DNA of 64,000 nucleotides from Ignelater luminosus (GCA_011009095.1 VTPC01008022.1:318106-382105), one strand, 5' to 3'. Shown: positions 12,469-24,440, counted from the first letter of the stretch. Notes: generated by a model not told the origin, from the sequence alone. A program made the numbers and translations.

Positions 12469-13039
12469 TATAAGAAATTTATGTGTAATTATGACTACTT
12501 TCAGATGCTGGAAATTTAAATGATACTTTTTGAGTAATTACGACTGTGGGGACTAGTGAGAACTAAAGGTTTCTTGCTTTGTATTGCTTTAAGAGTACAA
12601 CTATAAAAATAATTTTAAAGAATTTTTACTTATACTGTATTTATTTACATTTGTTCAACAATAACACTAACATATAGTATATGCATCATGATTATAAAAA
12701 TACGGTTTCTACCAGATAGGCGACTTGAAGAATTAATTAAACTTAAGTTTGCTAATGTGTTTGGACGCTGACGATCAAAGCTGTGGTTTTGCAAGTGGTC
12801 CACTGATTAGAATGTTACGCAGTAGGGTGTCTCTAGTACCGTTCCTTTGTTAAACGATTAAGAACTTCTGCACCCTCCTGTAGAAACTTTTCCTCTAAGG
12901 ATACCAACACCTGCACAGCATTTTCCTGGGTTCCATTGCAGGTAATAAAGATCGCTGATGATCATGTATTTGTTGTACAAAGTTTCTTCCACAAGATGAT
13001 TGTGATGATATTACACAAAAATTTTGATGCCAAATAGTT

Positions 13040-13352
13040 GTAAGCCCTCATTCCACTTCCGTTAGTTCGTGAGATACGTCTATCTCTGAATCATCCGAAA
13101 AAGATTCGGAGTCAGATTCTGCAAGCGAAATTATAAAAGATGGAATATTTTCAAACGAAAGATTTCCCGGATGTTTTTTTCAGTCAGCCAGAATAAGCTT
13201 TTCGCAGTGATCACAGAAATTTTGCCACATGTCTGAAGAACATTTTGAAAGAGACTCAGGCCATAAATTCTAGACACGATTTTTAAAAAGTGTTGCAGAG
13301 TTTATGTGCTTGTTGTACTAAGACTTACAATACCCCCATGCCATTTCAATAA
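13040..13352 (-). pseudogene. C-terminal part of the IS630-like transposase relic
   Basis: Minus-strand reading gives IEMAWGYCKS, then (through stops) a segment with CDHCEKLI, and IPSFIISLAESDSESFSDDS. This fits the region after the last catalytic block of this transposase type (IELAWSQVK..., acidic Ser/Asp tail). It continues the N-terminal part at 16830-17720, from which the LINE separates it. Two or more stops; dead. Confidence 0.6.
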
Positions 13353-13354
13353 AG

Positions 13355-16300
13355 TTATTATTATTATTATATCGTCTTTATTAATAAATTAATAAATTTT
13401 GTTTACATTGTAAACTTAGAATAATAAAAGCTAAACTTAAATACAAGCAATCTAATCCCCTGGAGAAATTTAGCCAAAGGCTACTCTGTTTAACCAAGGG
13501 ATTAGATGCAAAGTAAAAAAAATAAAGATAAAAAAAATAAGAAATTCTGACTGCAAAGCAGTAGACAGGTAGGCAGATAATGAAGAAACAAAGAATTATT
13601 GCTTACTGAAAAGGAAGTGTCTTAAATTTCGTTTAAAAGTTTTCAAATTGAGACCTCGCATATCGAATGGCAAAAATTATGAAAGTTGACAGCATTGTAT
13701 ATAAAACTTCCCCGAAACAATGAAGACGTATGAAGAGGCATAGTGAGCATGTAATTATACCAAGTATTTGCAGAGTGCACTCGTATCTCAGGTATCAATT
13801 CAGAACTAAGAAATGTAGAACTTTTTGTTGAAAGTAGAGTATATGTATACACTCCCAAATGATACTTCCAATGATTTTCCATGTTAAACCAGCCTAGGTC
13901 TGAATTTTTTTGCGTAACAGAGTCATAACGATGTAAATTGTAAATAAATCGACAACACAAATTTTGCATTTTTTGAATACGGTACTTGTCACATGCATCA
14001 AGACAAGGATTGTAAATAAAGTTACAGTAATTGAAATGTGATAAGACCAGTGATTCAAGGAGCATTTTCTTTTGAGCAAATTTCAAAATTTCACGATTGG
14101 CATATAACAGATTTAAGGCAGAGTAAGTTTTCTGAAGTAATTTATAGACATGTTGTTTAAATCGTAAGCTAACGTTTAAGATAAGTCCTAAGTTCCTAGC
14201 TGAATCTACAACTGGAATTTGCTGATTATTGAGGTGTAGATTATGATCGTTTTCAACCGTTAGGGTGTGGTTTCGATTTCCAAAAAATAGTAAACAAGAT
14301 TTATTGCTATTTATTGTAAGATTATGTTTGAAAGAAAGCTGAGTGATCTTTTGCAGGTCACGATTGATGTCTTCATAGGCCTGGGCTTTTTCGGAAAAAG
14401 CAAAAGATTTGTACATTTGCGTATCGTCGGAATACGCTTGAATTTTACAGTTATTAACAGACTTTAGAATATCTGCCGTCTAGATAATGTACAACAAAGG
14501 TCCCAAAACTGAACCTTGAGGTACGCCAGACGTAATAGAGTAAGAAACAGAAAATCTATTGTTATGCTGTATCATTAAGGTTCTATCAGACAGATAAGAT
14601 TTAATCAGATTGACAGCAGGTTCAACGAAACCATAATATTGTAATTTTGCGCATATGAGATCGTGACTGATGGTATCAAACGGTTTTGAGAAATCTAGCA
14701 AAATCAAAGCAGTGATTAATTTTTTATCAGAAGAGTTGATAATATTATTCGTAACAGAAGCCAGAGAGTCTGCCGTACTAAATCCCTCCCTAAAGTCGGA
14801 TTGACACGTAGGCAAAAGTTCATTACTGTTGAAAAAGTTATACATTTGTTTATGTAAAACTTTCTCAAAAATTTTATATAAACAAGGTAAAATACTAATT
14901 ATTCGCAAATCGGAAAAATTCTTTGGATTTGTAACTTTAGGTAGAGAAAGTCCAACAGCACTTTTCCATGCAGACGGAAAATGACCTACTTCAATACAAC
15001 AGTTAATAATATGGGTAATGAATTTATCAATAAATGGGCAACATAATCAAAGAAATATCATCAGTACCTAAAGCATTGGATTTTAAATTATGTAAAATAT
15101 CGTGTACTTCATTTACAGTAGTAAGAAAAAAAGGAAAAATGGGTATCAGAATTATAATTATTTAAGTAATATTGAATTTGGTTAATGCAGTTATTATTTG
15201 AAGGCTAACTTGAGTAGCTGAAATAATCTCCAATCGAATTAGGATCAGTTAGGTATGAGGAAATATTACAAGTAGTCGCACCTCGTACGTTGAGGTTGGC
15301 TAGGGCTTTCCATAATCCGCGAGAATCTTTTTCCCTAGAGAATGTATCTAGATATGCTCTTTTTTCTCGCCGTATAGAAGCTACCGTAAAGTTCCTTAAC
15401 TCTTTGTACCCATTCCAATCAGAGACGGATGTAGTACGCCTGTACTTCCTCAAGCCACTGTCACGTTCCCTCATGATTGTTTTTAAGTTGTCTGCCAGCC
15501 AAGGAGCTTTTGGCTTGGTAACTTTAACCTCCTTTATCGGGGCGTGAGCATCAAAGACCGACAAAATAAAAGCCATAAATAGGATAACTTATTATCAATA
15601 TCACGTTCTTGAATTAAGTCATTCCAGGGATATAACTCTAAATCATTCAACAACAAGTCCCGGTCAAAATTACGAAAACATCAAACACGTATAATTTTAG
15701 GTTCAGGTCTATACAAAGAAATATTTAATTCACAGTACGTCGCTCTATGATCCGATATATTGTCAGCATTGAGCGTACCGAAACTGTTAATTGTAGCCGC
15801 GTTATTTACAAAAATAGGATCAATTAATGTACTAATAGAGTTCGATGTTCTTCTGGATTCATTTAGAATTTGAGTTAGATCATAGCAATTGAAGCAAGTA
15901 TTAACCGGATTATTAACATTAAAAAAGTTAACATTGAAATCACCTAGGCATACGAAGTCATCAACAGTTGGTATTATAACAGATAACATGTCATCCAGAC
16001 TAGTTATAAAATCAGTTAGATTGGAATTTGGTGGTCTGTACATTGAACCTGTAACAATAGTTTTTGAATGTATCTTGATCTTAACAAACAAATATTCTAA
16101 ATTAGCGTAAACAGGAAAATCAAAGAATAATTCTTCACAATTAAGATTATTTTTTACATATATACCTACTCCACCTCCCCTACCATCTCTATATCTGCGA
16201 AAAAATTGATATCCTGACACAGATATGACCTCAGCAAGCACATCGGCTGATATCCATGTCTCAGATAGTGCGAACGCTGCAAAATTATTCCAAAGTATTA

Positions 16301-16830
16301 AATCACAAAGAGAATCGAAACCAGTGAAAATCGATCGAGCATTAAGATGCCCTATTTTCATGATCTACTTACCTGAAATGAAAAGATATATAATCAGTAA
16401 AATGGAACAGAAAAATATAACAAATTAGTTTATTTTACTAATTCTAACTTAACATTACATCCATCCGCTACCGACAAACATTAAAAATTGATAATTTTAC
16501 TTTATACGTAATAATCAATAACCAAAATTTTTGTATCATTGATTTTTTGAACGTAAATAAAAAATAAATTTAATTTTATAAAAGTTCTTTGCTTTTATGT
16601 ACAGTTTTTATTTTATTATCACTGAGTTTTGTTTTGATGGCACCGTCTGCGGTCCAAACATTTCTGTGACCGTATTTATCACATGCAGCCTTGTAAGCCT
16701 GCAATCTCATTTTTGTCAGGTCTTTTTTAACAAATATATCAAAGTGTTTAAAATTCCTTTTGTTTTTAATAACCAGGTCCCTATATTGGTAACTGGTACA
16801 TTTAACAATTATACTGACAATGGTACGGAG
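13355..16830 (-). mobile_element. CR1/Jockey-type LINE, 5'-truncated in ORF1, inserted in a transposase gene
   Basis: Minus-strand non-LTR element of ~3.5 kb. Order from 5' to 3': C-terminal piece of ORF1 (16576-16848 at most), ORF2 with APE endonuclease and RT (16361-13643), a 3' UTR with a 10-bp perfect stem-loop (arms 13450-13459 and 13498-13507), and a (TTA)n tail at 13355-13371 next to host transposase sequence. The 5' end stops inside ORF1 and abuts the transposase relic. No clear target-site duplication. ORF2 has only a few lesions, so this is a younger insertion than its host. Confidence 0.85.
13643..16361 (-). pseudogene. LINE ORF2: APE endonuclease and reverse transcriptase, broken
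   Basis: Endonuclease 16361-15681: begins MKIGHLNARSIF, has LSETW, GGVGIYVK, MYRPPNSN, CLGDFNVNF and NISDHRATY, so the metal-binding and catalytic Asp, Asn and His residues are present. Linker 15576-15205 has KAPWLADNLKTIMRERD. RT 14908-13643: ILPCLYKIFEKVLHKQ, ILLDFSKPFDTISHDL, SGVPQGSVLGPLLYII, then YSDD at the active-site position, followed by a thumb with DSARNLGLILN and HFNYCNFIYNP. A single in-frame TAG (14477-14479) separates PLLYII from YSDD; other breaks lie between the endonuclease, linker and RT pieces (15577-15680 and 14909-15204). CR1, Crack/Daphne or Jockey-superfamily by motif style. Confidence 0.85.
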
Positions 16831-16848
16831 GCATTCTAAGAACTTCAT
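16576..16848 (-). pseudogene. LINE ORF1 C-terminal fragment
   Basis: The frame contains RDLVIKNKRNFKHFDIFVKK, then DLTKMRLQAYKAACDKYGHR and NVWTADGAI, which resembles the C-terminal domain of CR1/Jockey-like ORF1 proteins (nucleic-acid chaperones; family recollection). Its first ~20 codons belong to the transposase junction rather than the LINE. It sits directly upstream of ORF2 in the same orientation. Alternative: part of the transposase tail, but the acidic tail of that protein is found at 13.1 kb instead. Confidence 0.55.
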
Positions 16849-16849
16849 A

Positions 16850-17720
16850 TCCTTTCTCTTTTAGCAGTTCATTAATTACCTACGTCCTTTATCGTCCGAT
16901 TAAAAAGGTTTTATTAAATCCCATAGTTGTTTTTTGGAAAATTTTGAATCAAATTTGACATTGTGATTAGTCAACCATTCCTGCATTTGGCTTTTCTTGG
17001 AGGAAAAAGTTGGAGGTTTGTCCAACTGCACCAAATGGTAAGCAGTATTGTCTGTAACAATTACACTTTTTTCCCCAAACTTAACCAAGCAGGAACGAGC
17101 CGATTAGCCACCAAATTTTTTAAAAATATCCCCAGTCATGGTCGCGTGATAATCCCGATCGTTATTTTGAGAATCGCACCCTTCCAAAAACCCGCCCCTA
17201 TGTCCCGCATGCAAAATAGAAAATGTTTCTCTTTATTTTTAAATTTAGCTGGATTACTCTTAATATCCGAGTCGTGTACCTAACGTCGAATTACGGATCC
17301 ATTTTGATAGATCCACGTTTCACTTATTGGATATTTTCACTGAAATTTAGATCCTGTGAAACTTTTCTAAGAAAGGTAATTTTAGATGCAACAACAAGTT
17401 TTTGTTTACAGAGAATTTTGCGACCGTTAACTGATTTATATTCGTAACCCAAATCTTATACAAAGTCGTCCTCCCTTCTTTAAGTTTATAATTTTCCTTT
17501 ACTTTAGCCAAAAGATCATCCAAAGAAAAATATTGATTTTGAGAGTTGTATTGCCAAATTAGTCGTTACAAATCTTTTTAAAGAAATGATTCCAAAACAA
17601 ATTATTTTTGGGTCGTTTGCCAGATACCGAAAATTTCAACTTGTCTGGTCTCTGTCGCATAATTACTTCTAATTTAAAACGCCCAACCTACAAAACAAGA
17701 TTATCAGCTTCCGTAAATTC
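16850..17720 (-). pseudogene. IS630-like transposase relic, N-terminal and catalytic parts
   Basis: Minus-strand reading, through several stops and frameshifts, gives FFLDDLLAKVKENYKLKEGR, LGYEYKSVNGRKILCKQK, VASKITFLRKV, HAGHRGGFLEGCDSQNNDRD, VKFGEKSVIVTDNTAYHLVQ, LDKPPTFSSKK and INELLKEKGYEVLRMPPYH. This is the DDE_3/IS630-like architecture: IVTDNTAYH is the second catalytic block, PPYHCQYN the third. The first block (expected LDETW) is damaged. The relic ends at the LINE junction near 16830. Confidence 0.7.
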
Positions 17721-18339
17721 AAGCAAAACGTTTAATATATTTACTTGCCCCAAAAATGTCTTCTAGCGAATTACAGATATCTTGCAACTTTATTTGGATT
17801 AATTCTATTAAAATGTTTGAAAGTTTTTATAATTTGCAGCTTTGTGCTTTCATTTATAATCTTTGGCGTTATAAATTATTATAATTGACATTAATAGATG
17901 CGAAATATAAAGAAAACGTGATCTCTTTTTAACAAAGCAAACGCTTATGCAAAATTTTTGATCATACAACGGCGCCAAATACAGCTGCAGGTACGGCAGT
18001 TTTCAAAAAAAAGAAAACACTTTTAACTTAGAAAAATGAAAGCATGGCCTATTACGACCCATAAACATCGTGAACGGTGTATACACAGAACGTTATGCAC
18101 TTGGCAGCGACATTAGCACACATTTTACTGTGGTTTAAACAAAGTAAAGTGCAAGACTTACACACGTTGCCACAAGTTTACTTCAATTCTTTTGGACCTA
18201 TGTGATAGGTGGGAGGCTTCGAACTTCTCTGTACCTTGTGTTTCTAATTTACATTTACTGGATCTATCTTTGTATCTTACGTATATGAAATGTCAGAAGG
18301 GATATTGCTAATTGTGTAAAATATACCATACGCCTTTAT

Positions 18340-18480
18340 TGAACACATTTGCTATAAATAGAAACAACAAATTAAAAATATAAATTTACGTACCAATCGA
18401 GGAGTTTCCTGGCGGAATCTAGCAGGAGGCTACTCTATTTAACCCGGAGATCTACAGAAATAAATTATTTATATAATTAT
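18340..18480 (-). mobile_element. 3' UTR fragment of a LINE related to the 13.4-16.8 kb copy
   Basis: Contains 'aggctactctatttaaccc' within 'cctggcggaatctagcagg', the counterpart of 'aaggctactctgtttaacca' at 13478 in the LINE 3' UTR. No ORF2 sequence accompanies it, so this is a severely 5'-truncated copy. The interval 18085-18330 just before it holds nothing recognised. Confidence 0.5.
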
Positions 18481-18679
18481 ATAACAAAAATTAGGAGAGT
18501 GTTTTTAATTGATTTAAATTGTTTCTTTTGTCCATGATTATACTTTTCACTCATCCTAAAGTACATGAGAAAGTACCTATGAATACGAAATAATAATAAA
18601 TAATTGAGTGATAGGAAATGAAGATACGAATAGTGAAAATAAGATATAGCAAGTAGTACCTTCATTTATTATCGAAATT

Positions 18680-18855
18680 TATGAGTTTGTTTGAGAGTAC
18701 CTATAACTTTTGAGAACAGTTATAACTATCTACAACTTTCGAAAATAACAATGAATGTCAGTATAGTATATGGAGTAACTATGGCCATCAGAAAATTATC
18801 TATGACTATCGGAGGTACATTCAACTTTTATCAGGGGTAGCTTTGACTCTGGGGT
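18680..18855. repeat. ~24-bp degenerate minisatellite, left part
   Basis: Loose tandem of variants around 'gagtacctatgactttcgga': 'gagagtacctataactttt', 'ggagtaactatggccatc', 'gactatcggaggtac', 'ggggtagctttgactctg'. The same unit forms the array at 22240-22760, on the other side of the LINE. Confidence 0.6.
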
Positions 18856-18859
18856 ACAA

Positions 18860-21800
18860 GAAAATAATACTTTTATTTAATTGTAAAGTACAGTGCCCAG
18901 TTGGGTACGCTGTGATAACATATAAAACTAACTTAGTTTAATTACATAGAAATGCTAACAAAATAACAAAAATTAATTAGATTAATAAACCCTCATTTTA
19001 AAATTTTGCTATAAATTCTTATATAAGCATAAACCAGATTTACAATATGGTAATTTAAAACACAAACAATATGTGAAAAATTCAAAATAATTAACAATTC
19101 ATAAATAGATGATAGTTTAACATTATGTGTTTTATGAGCACAACACCAGCAGCACAGTAAGAATCTTGTTATGGTATATCAAATGTTTGAGAGTAAAAGG
19201 ACATCTGAATCATCTGATTGCAGTATCTGATAAAATTTAATCATGTGTCATTTTCGGGGTCATCTTCAACAAAAGGCCAAAGCAAATTCAATTTTCAATA
19301 GCAGCACGACTTATTCTATAACGTGGACAATTATAAATTCTATGATCGGGAGTATCTATTATTTCTGGACATGAGGGACAAAAACCATTTACATCTTTTC
19401 CAATTCTAAGTAGGTGAACTCTAAATGGACCATGTCCAGTCATAATTGAGTTATTTTAATTTGGTTGAATTGGTATTTCAGGGAAAAAAAAGATAAGTTG
19501 TTTTTCCACTTTCTGAATTCTCCCATCTATTTTGCCAAATATCTAGTGTCTTTTGTTTCAAATATTCTTTGTTATGATTTCTTGAGTCAAAACTTCTACC
19601 AATAACTTCTTCGTTTATACAATAAGCAGTATCTTGATGTTTTAATGTCTTTAAACACAAATTTTGTTGTAACACTAAATCTAAAGGAGGAATACTTGCT
19701 AGAACGCCAGCTGCATTAATAGAAACTGATCTATAGGATCGAATTAATAATCTGCAACAAGCACTATATTAAGATCGAAGGTATTGTTTTATCCTATCAA
19801 TATTTATACGATCTCCCCAGATTTCCATTTTATATGCGACTATAGGAATAATAGCATGTTCATAAATTGTTAATAGTAATGTTCGCATATCAATTTTCCA
19901 TTAAGTATAATATTTTCTTTCTTAATGCATGTATGATGTGAACTCCTTCAGATAAATTACGGTCAAAAAAGATTCCAAGGTATTTAAATGTTTCCACGAT
20001 TTTAATGCTTTCACAATTTATAATAATAAGGAAGTATTTCATCATTAGGAGGTCGATAGATATTGAAAATATTTATTTAATTTTCTCCAATAGTTAGTCC
20101 CATCACCGATAAATATTTAGAAGTTATATGAGCTAAATTTATTACATTTAGCAAATTATTGTTTATTAATATACAAGAAGGGAAGTTATTTATTTAATTT
20201 GCCACAATTTTAATAGATCCCAAATGTGGAATAATATATTTATTTTCATTATATAAACAATACGGTTTTTGTATTAAAGGTAGGTCAATTTTTTGTTCGG
20301 TCATATATTTTAATATCTCTTGAGTAGCCATTTCTGATTTTACAAATTGCGTTGAATAATATTAAGTTGGCTCATAGTCTATAGATGATAATTAATCTGC
20401 TAACCGTATTTTATATAATGGCATTTGTTACTGTTCGCAATATTGTTTGAATCGTTCTTATCGGCACGTAAGCAATTTGCCTATTTATGTTTATTTTCAT
20501 CATCTTTTACACCGCATTCATTCATTTCATGGGAAACAGAAGAGCAAATTCCACATTGACTTTGTCATTTACAAATTTTTTTAAATTTAAAAAAAATAAG
20601 ATAATTTCGTTTTTAGCAAATATCTAGTGAGCCGTAGACTTTTTTGAAGAAACAAAGGCATTAGTAAACTGATCTCCAAAATAGCCAAAACTTTTCTAAT
20701 TTAACCAACTTCGTATCTCTTACAACTTCCGAGATCCCAATAGTGAGCATCGAAATTGGGACACACTGTATATAAGTTTTATATTTTGGCTTATTGATCA
20801 TTTCAATATTTGATTTTGAAGCAGTAATCTGAGCAAAAGTTGACTTTATTTGACCTGACATAGTATTATTTATGGAATCAATAATAATATTTTTAATAGT
20901 TTCATTTTTAGTTAATGATTGAGCTTGGAATTTTAATATATAGTCATTCATTAGATAATTTAAGTTTCTATTTATATCATTTATTGTCATTTTTCGGTTT
21001 ATTTGATCTTTTGATCCAACAACAAATGTTTTTAAGATTTTTAAGTTATGATAGATTTGATCAGCATATTTACGGCACATATTTGCTTTATTATTATCAC
21101 ACATTTTATCACCACATTCTAAATCAGTTATAGAGTCTATCATTTTTATATAATTTTAAAACAAAAGTAAAACCAATAACAATTATAGCTTAAATAAGTA
21201 GAATTAACACCAAAAGCGTCCACAATCTTCAATAATAGTTTATAATAAACTATTTTATATTAAAACTAGTTCATGCACAATTTCTTTGATGATTAATAGT
21301 TTATGCACTTACAATCACAATATTAACTTGAAATGTCAATTTGTACTGCACTTTATAAATATTGTGTAATTTTTCTCTGTTTTAGAGATTTTTCAATATA
21401 GATAACCTCTAATAATGCAATTTCAATATCATTCATATAAAATAGAAAGTAATACACAAAAAACTTGCAGCAATTTCAACTTGAACTTAATATTCTCTGC
21501 TGTTGAATTGCTTTAATAATTTTTACTAGAATTAACTTCAAAACTGTCCACAATTATTAATACTAGTCTGTACTAAACTATTTTATATCTAAACCATTCC
21601 AGAAATCACAAATTCATTGATAATTTATATATTTTATGCACCTGTAATCAAAATTTTAATTTCAAATGTTAATCAGTTTTAATTAGCAAAATTTGCGGTT
21701 TTTGAGACAACTGTTCTTTAAAAACTTTTTAGTTTGTAATTTAATATTATAAGCTTCAATTTAGCACACCAAAAGTTCAGGTTATAGTCTTATTTCCATC

Positions 21801-22240
21801 CAAAATTATTAATTTTAAGTTCAATGTCAAATTTAAAAATGTCAATATTTTACTATACAAGTAAAGCAAAATACACTTTTAAAACTCATATGAATTCATT
21901 CTACAGTTTTAACTAACACTTTTTAACACTGCATGGGACCAATAAACTTTTTGGGCTGACCCAGACGGTTCGTACTGAACCGAAAATGTTGGTTTTGACT
22001 TTGACAGAAGAACGTTTTCGTACTGATTCACACGAATGATGCAATGATCCTTAGAGGTGAATTTTCTTCACCCCTACCGCTTTTCCCCAGCATCATTCTT
22101 AACACAAAATAATCTTTGACCAATGACTCAATTCCTACCTCTAACCTAACCTAACTTGGCCTTGACTTTGTTCCCGTTTGGTCTTTGACATTTAGTAACC
22201 TAACCTTGCCTTGTCAAACTTTCCCTATAATGAACTAACT
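18860..22240 (-). mobile_element. I-type LINE relic with a large internal deletion
   Basis: Minus strand. ORF1-like frame 21143-20661 (MIDSITDLECGDKMCDNNKA...) followed by a zinc-knuckle reading CGICSSVSHEMNEC near 20530. The start of an endonuclease follows (MSQLNIIQ, PLIQKPYCLYNENKYIIPHL, ~20350-20200). The reading then jumps to the distal RT/C-terminal end (KVWDDRVNIDRIKQYL, ASIPPLDLVLQQNL near 19800-19680; LDIWQNRWENSESGKTTYLF, MTGHGPFRVHLLRIGKDVNG, CPSCPEIIDTPDHRIYNCPR at 19560-19280). The final C-C-H-C block is typical of I/R1-like LINEs. Most of the endonuclease and RT palm are missing. The outer limits are set by where the minisatellite begins and are uncertain. Confidence 0.72.
20661..21143 (-). 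pseudogene. Probable ORF1 of the I-type LINE relic
   Basis: A 160-codon frame rich in Asn, Ile and Lys, with LTKNETIKNIIIDSINNTMS. I recognise no domain in it. Its position directly upstream of the zinc-knuckle reading near 20530 and of the endonuclease start, in the same orientation, makes it the N-terminal part of ORF1. It stops before the knuckle, so it is interrupted. Confidence 0.5.
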
Positions 22241-22765
22241 TTGGGCTTTCAGCCCTCCCCCGCACTTTCAAGGTAACTACCTGTAACTTGCGGGAGTAAC
22301 TATAAAACTCGTGCAATATCTGTGACAAGTAACTTTTGAGGTTGTAACTAGGACTCCCAGAAGTATACATGACTCTGGGAATAAGTCTAACTATCGGATG
22401 AGTACCTATAACTTTCTAAGTAGCATCAAATCTCGAGGTAGTTTCTACGAGTCTCGGCCTTAGTACCTGACTCTCAAAAGTAACTACATTTCTTCTCGGG
22501 AGTGCCTATGACACTCAATAACAACTATGGCTTCCGGGAGTAACGATGACTCTGGGTGAGTATCACTTGGAGACCTATCACATACCTTGCAGTACCTGGA
22601 ATCTTAAAAGTCTACAACTTTTTTCGGGAGTACCTATGGATTGTGGTGGATAGCTATAGCTCTAGCGGGATTGACAATGAATGTCTGCGTAGAACTTATT
22701 GCACCCGAGAGTAGCTATTTTGGGAGTAGTTTTGACTCTCGGAAGTAACTAAGCCCTAAGCCGTG
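22240..22765. repeat. ~24-bp degenerate minisatellite, right part
   Basis: About twenty degenerate units such as 'cgggagtaactataaaactc', 'gggagtgcctatgacactc', 'cgggagtaacgatgactctg', 'cgggagtacctatggattg', 'ggagtagttttgactctcgg'. Composition differs from the flanks. No coding sense. Confidence 0.75.
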
Positions 22766-22769
22766 AGCG

Positions 22770-23630
22770 TAACCAAGTGTTATAATGTAACAGCAGGTCA
22801 ATTTTTCTCCATATTGGCGCCTGTCTAGTACTAGCTCCCGACCTGCACTTTTCTTATGGGACTTAAACGGTTTGAATCTGCTTCTCACCGGTCTTAAGTT
22901 TGACGTAAAGAAGAACGGGAACCCAACAGCAAACAATGAAAGTGATTATGACTTTGTAGAAGTTGCACGAACGTGAATAGAATCCCTCGAGACGAAAGAT
23001 ATGCAGAAGAGATCGGAGAAGCTTCCCGACGGCACGCACAGGATGGACTTTAATTGTTTTTCTAAGTTTCCTATACTAGGCTTGTTACACTTCTTGCAAA
23101 AGAGTTCATCCGCCAAAGGCGATTTGTCCTTGCTTTCAGATCAAAGAAAATTTTTTTATCTGGTTTGGTGGTACAAAAACAATAGAAGGGATCGCCGTAC
23201 CGGGGGTTTCGCTTCCAAATAAACAGTAGAATTCCGTGGCTTCGTTATCCTTAAAAATAAGTGCTGGTTTGGGGCGCTAGGAAGAAGCTTCTTTCTTTTT
23301 TCCTCAAGATTCTTCACTGACTTTCTATTTCTTATGGTTATGCGCGTTCGAACTGGGGTGTCGGAAAGAATTCCAAATCTCGGGAAACCATTAATCTAGT
23401 TTGTGAGCTTCGTCGATGCCTAGGGACAATTTTATTTGTTTTTCACTATTTTGCTATCGAAAAACCGAAGAAAGTCTACAGAACTCGCTTTCTGAAAAGG
23501 AGAAAACGTTTTCGGCAGTAAACTTCTTTTATACTGATTTAGACAAGCTTGCTGCAAGCATAATATTAGCTTTCAGACTTGTCATGGCAAGCTGGTATCA
23601 AGTTTGCACCATTGTCGTGACAAGCTTACT
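22770..23630. other. Unrecognised stretch
   Basis: Several 70-codon frames exist but none shows a known motif. Moderately GC-richer than the surroundings, probably remains of one or more mobile elements adjoining the Gypsy fragment. Confidence 0.3.
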
Positions 23631-23639
23631 TTAAGCTTG

Positions 23640-23895
23640 CGCTTTCACCCGTCCCGCCGTCTACGAGTTCTCGCTATCGGTAGCGTCCTCGAGCAACGTG
23701 TTGATGACGAGTTGAAACCACTAGTTTTCTTTTCAAAGAAGCTCAATGCTGCGCAACGCAATTACATCACCTATGATCGCGGACTACTAGCTATTTACGA
23801 ACCTGTGAAGTTTTCTGATATATGGTGGAGTACGGTAGCGGCTTGGCGTTCTCAAAACCACGTGTGTGGTCCAGTTTTCAAAACTGCATTTTAGA
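23640..23895 (+). mobile_element. Fossil fragment of a Ty3/Gypsy element (RNase H region)
   Basis: The frame contains IGSVLEQRVDDELKPLVFFS and KKLNAAQRNYITYDRGLLAI, the start of the RNase H domain of Ty3/Gypsy polyproteins. No other parts and no terminal repeats are nearby. It is a small broken remnant, presumably old. Confidence 0.8.
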
Positions 23896-24440
23896 AGATC
23901 TTAACGCAACATCTGGAATACATTTAATGCACTGCACTGATTCCACAAAAAGTATGTCACTAAATGTCTGTGAATTTTGAGAAGAACGGTGTAAATTTTG
24001 GGAAAAACGCTGGACCCTTGACGATACTATGTAACCAAAAGATTATTAGTTCTAAATTATAAAATACGTCATACTGTTCGAAATGTAGAAGAATCTTTAG
24101 ACATAATCCGTGGTACTACTAAATTAGCAAAATTGTAAAGTTGCAATTGCATTATAGATGAGGAGTTTCATAATTTTAGATGCTCAGTGTTTGATAATTA
24201 TTTCTATGATCTAATTATCATATACATACATATTTTAATGTTTGTGCATTTTGTATCGTAGCTCCGATTAAAGTAAAAAGCCAGAGCATTGAAACGCCGG
24301 CAATTGAGAAAAAAACGGTGAATAATAAATAAATTGTGCAAACGGATTTTATTAAACGTCTGAGAATTCTGAAGAGAGTCTCAAGAACTCAGAGAAAAAC
24401 GCTGGAAATCTACTCTAAACATCACATCTTCGCTTTAAAG
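23895..24440 (+). repeat. Dispersed repeat X, fullest copy (empty mariner site)
   Basis: A ~500-bp unit from 'tggaatacatttaatgcact' to 'cgctggaaatctactctaaa'. It aligns along its length with 33.50-35.19 kb and, inverted, with 35.93-36.5 kb. At 24219-24233 it reads 'atcatatacatacat' without interruption, exactly where the 33.96-kb copy carries a mariner. No open frame. The next 330 bases to the PICK1 promoter hold nothing recognised. Confidence 0.75.

Larger units (their letters stand above)
11659..18079 (-). mobile_element. IS630/Tc1-like DNA transposon relic, interrupted by a MITE and a LINE
   Basis: Ends are inverted repeats sharing 'cgttcacgatgtttatg' (left from 11659, right to 18079), each flanked by TA (11657-11658 and 18080-18081). 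The transposase relic runs on the minus strand from ~17720 down to ~16830 and resumes at ~13350 after an inserted LINE. The outer length is 6.4 kb; without the 0.5-kb MITE and ~3.5-kb LINE the original element would be ~2.4 kb. Old and non-functional. The TIR match is short, but it lies on the correct side of both transposase parts, which makes chance unlikely. Confidence 0.7.

Noticed and set aside
14171-17283. Plus-strand frames across the LINE and transposase relic (for example 15889-16110 and 16963-17283)
   Set aside because: Antisense shadows of the minus-strand ORF2 and transposase relic, whose motifs are clear.
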